Assembly: GCA_022453515.1 (NCBI GenBank)
Contig: JAJNNY010000063.1
Coordinates: 1-64,000 of the forward strand
DNA from: Astrocystis sublimbata
Taxonomy: Eukaryota > Ascomycota > Sordariomycetes > Xylariales > Xylariaceae
Length of the DNA stretch: 64,000 nt
Reading direction: 5' to 3'
Part shown: piece by piece, positions 60,042 through 64,000 of the stretch
Position numbering within the stretch: the stretch's first letter is position 1
Layout: every line of letters begins with the position of its first letter
Notes under the pieces: model-generated
Seen by the model: only the letters and a program-made list of their open reading frames with translations
What the model was told of the DNA's origin: nothing
Databases searched by the model: none
Made by a program: the position numbers and the translations under genes

Positions 60042-60842
60042 GTTCGGATCTTCCGTAGGTCAAATTGTTTCGCTTGGGGTGGCAATACTGTCTCGTCGTC
60101 GATCGATTCGCGTCTCTCGATTCGCCTGATTGATTAGCATCGGGGCCGTGTCAACTCGGGCTTATACTTATGATTCCTCCTTAGAGGTATCTCTTGATAC
60201 ATACAAGGCAATTGAACAGTTGGAAAGAAGGCAGCTTTGGAGTTAAGGATGTTTGGAAAAAACAACGAAATCTGCTGAGGAGTGAGAGAGAAGAGGAAAG
60301 TCAGGAACTAACCGAAGCAGTGCAAAACACATCATGCGATGGAACTGGGTACGTTGTACTGGTGCAGACAGGACATGCGAGATAGACAGACAAACTCAAG
60401 ACCGAAGCTGACAACAAGTGTTTCCAAGTGGTTCGTTGGGAGGAACATGATGTTGCGACCGAAGTTCTTTCCCTCTGCGCAAGGCCAGTTGTCAATGGTG
60501 TGCCGAAGCACACAGTACGCCGCCCGCTACGTGAATCTCTCTTCCTTGAGTGCTGGACCAATACCAAGCAGCGACGGAAATGGTCGCCTACTGTGCTCTA
60601 TTACCTGGTTGCTCAGAAATGTCGGACCGGGACGGCCTCATTTCGCTTACCGTTCATAACACAATGCTACGTGTTGTGAAATTGTGACCCGGTTGTGAAG
60701 CAGGTCAGGTCAAGTGGGCGGATGTGTGCGTTGGCGGAGGGCGGATAGGGGGACAGGAAGAAAGAGTGTAGGTACCTCTGATACCTCTGCTGTGCCCACA
60801 AACATCACCTACGATGGCTCTAATTCAATTCAATCAAGGCTG

Positions 60843-60877
60843 GGAAGAGCCAGAGGCTGTATGCCTCTAGCTCTTCC
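60843..60877. repeat. Imperfect inverted repeat (hairpin)
   Basis: Arms GGAAGAGCCAGAGGC and GCCTCTAGCTCTTCC pair over 15 bp with one mismatch around a 5-base loop (TGTAT). Confidence 0.85.
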
Positions 60878-61585
60878 AATCAGTTCGATTCAGGCCGTAG
60901 GCCGTGTGAGATACGTACCCCCCTTAGCGTAACATGAGCGGGCCGGAATCAGGCCATGTGCAGCCGGCCTCTCAAAACTCAGGCCATATCCTGCCGCATA
61001 GAACAGATCGGAGTCATTATCGGAGCCAGTTCAAATTTCACAGCTTCACAACCATCTGTGCTAGCCTCCTTCCCCGCCCGAAAAGGCGGACAGCTACATT
61101 GGTACTTGACACCAACACAGCGCTAAACGGATACACTGAAGGTGCCTCAAAGAGCCGAGTGAATCGCCTGGCTGCCACTGGATTATGCCGAGGAAGATGC
61201 TGCTCACAGAGATACACCTGAACACAGAGAACAGACCTTATCTGCCAATAGCTCTTCATTCTCTCCATCGTCCAAATCCCGTCCCATTCCATGATGACTT
61301 CATTTTCGTCATAAATGGACCTCTAGAAGCGGATGATGCCTTGTGATGCAAGGAGCCGTCTAGAGATGACCAGTCCTTTGCAACGAATGTGAACCTCAAC
61401 CTGTAGCTGTTTGTCTCCCCTCTGTATTCTGTGACTCCTTGTGATTCCCGCAACTTCTGTGCCTCCGGTGACAAAGACCAAACCCCGACTCACCGCTGCT
61501 TCTCGTCACCAGCCAGCAAGAGTCTACCACAAGCGACTGTGAATCCAGTCTACGCAATGCCGTCCTCTTCTAGCCGGTGCTGGAA

Positions 61586-61912
61586 CCTGCCACAGCAAAT
61601 CTCCATCCCGGGCGAGGCCGCTGGATAAGTTGCACTTGTGGACATTGTGCCCCCCTTTGAAGCCGAGAACCACTCCCAGTTTGCTCAACAACATCGTACA
61701 GGCTCTGTCTCGGCTGGCGGTATGCCATGTAATTACTCCTGCCACTTCACACCATCCATATCGGCGGAAAAGCCGCAAAGCCAGTAGCACCTGTGGACAG
61801 ATGCCTCTCTCTTGAGCCGAGAATCGCTGCCCGATCTCCCCCAACCATAGCACAGGCGCTGTCCCGGCCGACGCTGTGTTATGTGTTCCTGCCACTGCCT
61901 TCCCCGCCAGAT
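61586..61912. repeat. Degenerate tandem repeat, period about 155 bp
   Basis: CACTTGTGGACA at 61633 recurs as CACCTGTGGACA at 61788. Following segments align (AGCCGAGAACC / AGCCGAGAATC, ACAGGCTCTGTCTCGGC / ACAGGCGCTGTCCCGGC), as does the preceding CCTGCCAC. Identity is partial, with many transitions. Confidence 0.65.
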
Positions 61913-63433
61913 AATTCCCAACACTTGGGAAGCCATCAGAGTCAGACCACATTTCCCCAGGTGCCACATCGGCTATAATGGCTTATCTCGTAAAGCGGGC
62001 GCTTTGGCCCCGGCGATCCCCATTGACTCCTTTCATGTGTGGCACGGCTCCTCATTGTGTCCCGGCAAAGGAGGTTTGCCACTGAATCACCGATCACAAG
62101 GGGCATTGTGGTTGTCCACGTCCACCTAGTATGTAAAAGCGCCGAAATGGGTAGACTTGTCACCATGAATCACAACATCAGGCTAGCCAAGGCGTCGGAC
62201 AGCAATTTCCCTCAAGATCGAGGGTCCATCAACTAATAGAAACTCTGCGATGAGGGGGAACTGCCGTCCCAAGCCGAAACAACTCATCCGATCGTGATGC
62301 CCCAACCCCTCGGCATAGAACTAGAGACAAACGTAAGATGAAGATGACATAGGAGAGAGTACAGATTGTGAAGTGAAGTGTTTGTGGTCACGTTTGGAGC
62401 ACGGCGGCCCGACTGGACTGGACGGCAAACGATGCTACCAGGAATGATTGCCTGATGTTGACTGTGGTTGCGTAATGGTGTAGGACCGGCCGCCAGCACG
62501 GACCTGGCACAAGTGGCCCGTGAATGCACACACCTACTTTGACCGAAAATTCAAAGGAGGGGCTTGAGAACGGGTGGTCCAGACTTCACATGGGGTCTGG
62601 GGGTGTGCCTGGTGGTTCTTGGGATGAGAGCAGAAGCTGCCTTCACTGTGCCTTGGGCGTCCAGGCGAAGCTCTAGTGCTGTGTAGTGCTGTGCTTGATG
62701 CTAGGAGGTAGGTGCCTGATTAGGCCAGTTCTAATTCTTCGATGTTTACTCTTACGTTATGAGGGCACCTGCCCAATTCTAGTGCTGTACATAATTCACT
62801 ACAGCGCAGGCCGTGCACTGAGGTTCGTGAAATACAGTGAGCTCACATCCCATCTGGTGCTCTAGTAGGTCCTCTATCATGGCCTACATTGATCTCTTGA
62901 TTACTTGATATTTTGCGAGTGCCTTTGTTGGTGGTGAGGATGCACGATTGACAACAACACTGAATCTACGTAGCATTTCCACTGGAGATGAGCTCACTCT
63001 GAGAGTAAATCTAACAAGAAATGTTGCGTCTTGTTCTTGGTGGAAAGGATGTAATTCACTCCATCAATAACTTGATATCACATCACCACTCTCTAGCGGA
63101 GATTGTAGAACAATACTCCCTATGCAATTTGTGTAACCAACATCAGCTACTACCATGTCCCATGACACCCTGACACCCTGACATGTCTGCACAAGGGCTA
63201 GGAGGATCCTAGAGGAACGAGCAGCTATCATTGCGAGAAGAAATCAGAGGCAAGCAAAGGTCATGGCTAGAACGTCACTTGCGAGAAGATCATCATGTTG
63301 GGAGCAGTATTGTATTGAATGAGTTGAGAGTTTTTCGGGGGAGAGGAAATGCTAAGAATACATGACCATCTCCCCCGGGGTTTTTTTTCTAATAACAAAA
63401 GAAATGTCTATTTTTTTTTGCCGGGCTTTTTTA

Positions 63434-63510
63434 GTGTTTTCAACTTTTTTTGTGTGGGTTTTGTGTTTTCAACTTTTTTGTGTGGGTTTTGTGTGTTTTC
63501 AACTTTTTTT
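63434..63510. repeat. T/G-rich short tandem repeat
   Basis: Three units of GTGTTTTCAACTTTTTT, separated by TGTGTGGGTTTT, follow each other with small length differences. Confidence 0.85.
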
Positions 63511-63535
63511 CTGATGTTTTCGGGAGGACCTTTTT

Positions 63536-63813
63536 GGGCAGTTTACCATCCACTTGCCCAGGTGGCGGAAAGCAAAGAAATCAACGCTGTCTATCTATCT
63601 ATCTGGGACTCAAGGAAATCTTGGACGCAAGGAAATCTAAGACGCTAGGAGATCTATGGTGGGCAGTTTAGTCACTTGCCCAGGTGAACATGGGAACGCT
63701 GTCTGGCGGCACAGAAGAAATCTATCGGACATCAGATCTAGTTCTGGGAAGAAGAGATCTAGTCGACAAGAAATCTTTGTGGGGGAAGGCAGTTTAGTCA
63801 CTTGCCCAGGTGG
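63536..63813. repeat. Degenerate tandem repeat, period about 125 bp
   Basis: The element GGCAGTTTAGTCACTTGCCC with a following AGGTG occurs at 63661-63686 and 63788-63813, and in a slightly altered form at 63536-63565. Segments between copies also share AACGCTGTCT and AGAAATCT elements. Confidence 0.75.
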
Positions 63814-64000
63814 ATGGCAATGATGTGCAGCGGGGCATCAACGCCCATGGGTTTGGGAATTGATGGCCTGGTATCTGTTCCAATTCAATCAGCGGCGAAG
63901 TCTTGGAGTTAGAATGGAAGTACTTACAGTGTAGTCACATCACCATCCATGCTGTTGGAAGTATTGATCTTCTCCAAGCTGTCGCCAAAACCTCGCGTCC

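Larger units (their letters stand above)
60042..64000. other. Gene-poor, repeat-rich right end, 4 kb
   Basis: No gene is supported in 4 kb on either strand. The tract holds an imperfect hairpin (60843-60877), a degenerate tandem repeat of about 155 bp (61586-61912), a short T/G-rich tandem repeat (63434-63510) and a degenerate repeat of about 125 bp (63536-63813). Scattered frames of 60-147 codons have no domain character. Confidence 0.5.

Noticed and set aside
61524..61967. 147-codon minus-strand frame as a gene
   Set aside because: It lies entirely inside the degenerate 155-bp repeat; no splice-supported extension or family motif. Kept as a repeat finding only.

Overview
The window looks like nuclear DNA of a filamentous ascomycete (Pezizomycotina; Sordariomycetes is my guess, not proven). 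Genes are separated by 0.2-4 kb, and most are interrupted by short GT-AG introns (54-294 nt, one of 496 nt) that carry CTRAC/CTAAC-like branch sites. The gene content fits: a HET-domain gene, an NRPS-like adenylating reductase, an APSES MBF-type regulator, a 2EXR-domain protein and a CENP-L/Fta1-like kinetochore protein. No rRNA, tRNA, CRISPR or intact transposase was seen. All exon coordinates below were joined by hand from reading frames, splice signals and family conservation.

Layout. 0.9-6.0 kb (minus): GYF-domain protein. 8.1-11.8 kb (minus): NRPS-like A-T-reductase. 13.9-14.9 kb (plus): short-chain dehydrogenase. 15.1-17.6 kb (minus): HET-domain protein. 19.3-22.4 kb (plus): membrane protein with a long Pro-Glu repeat. 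24.4-26.1 kb (plus): Whi5/Nrm1-type cell-cycle repressor. 28.0-29.1 kb (plus): glycine-zipper, His-rich protein. 29.7-32.3 kb (minus): MFS sugar transporter. 33.8-36.6 kb (minus): UDP-glucose 6-dehydrogenase-like enzyme with a large internal insert. 37.6-38.8 kb (minus): 2EXR-domain protein. 39.2-40.9 kb (minus): membrane-anchored lectin-like propeller protein with an apparent frameshift. 42.3-43.9 kb (plus): CENP-L/Fta1-like protein. 45.9-48.6 kb (minus): MBP1-type APSES factor. 51.3-52.5 kb (plus): LYR-motif protein. 52.6-53.4 kb (minus): GNAT acetyltransferase. 55.1-56.0 kb (minus): small membrane protein. 56.9-58.0 kb (plus): single-pass membrane protein. 59.4-60.0 kb (minus): small membrane/coiled-coil protein. 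60-64 kb: gene-poor and rich in degenerate repeats.

Functional links are loose. The NRPS-like reductase and the SDR lie next to each other and could act in one small biosynthetic step series. The MBP1-like DNA-binding protein, the Whi5/Nrm1-like co-repressor and a kinetochore gene with two upstream ACGCGT boxes all relate to G1/S control, but they are not adjacent. I found no convincing new multi-gene system. The best oddities are the 140-residue insert in the UGDH-like enzyme, the lectin frameshift, the Pro-Glu repeat protein, a recurring TAGGTACCTA palindrome between genes, and the degenerate repeats at the right end.
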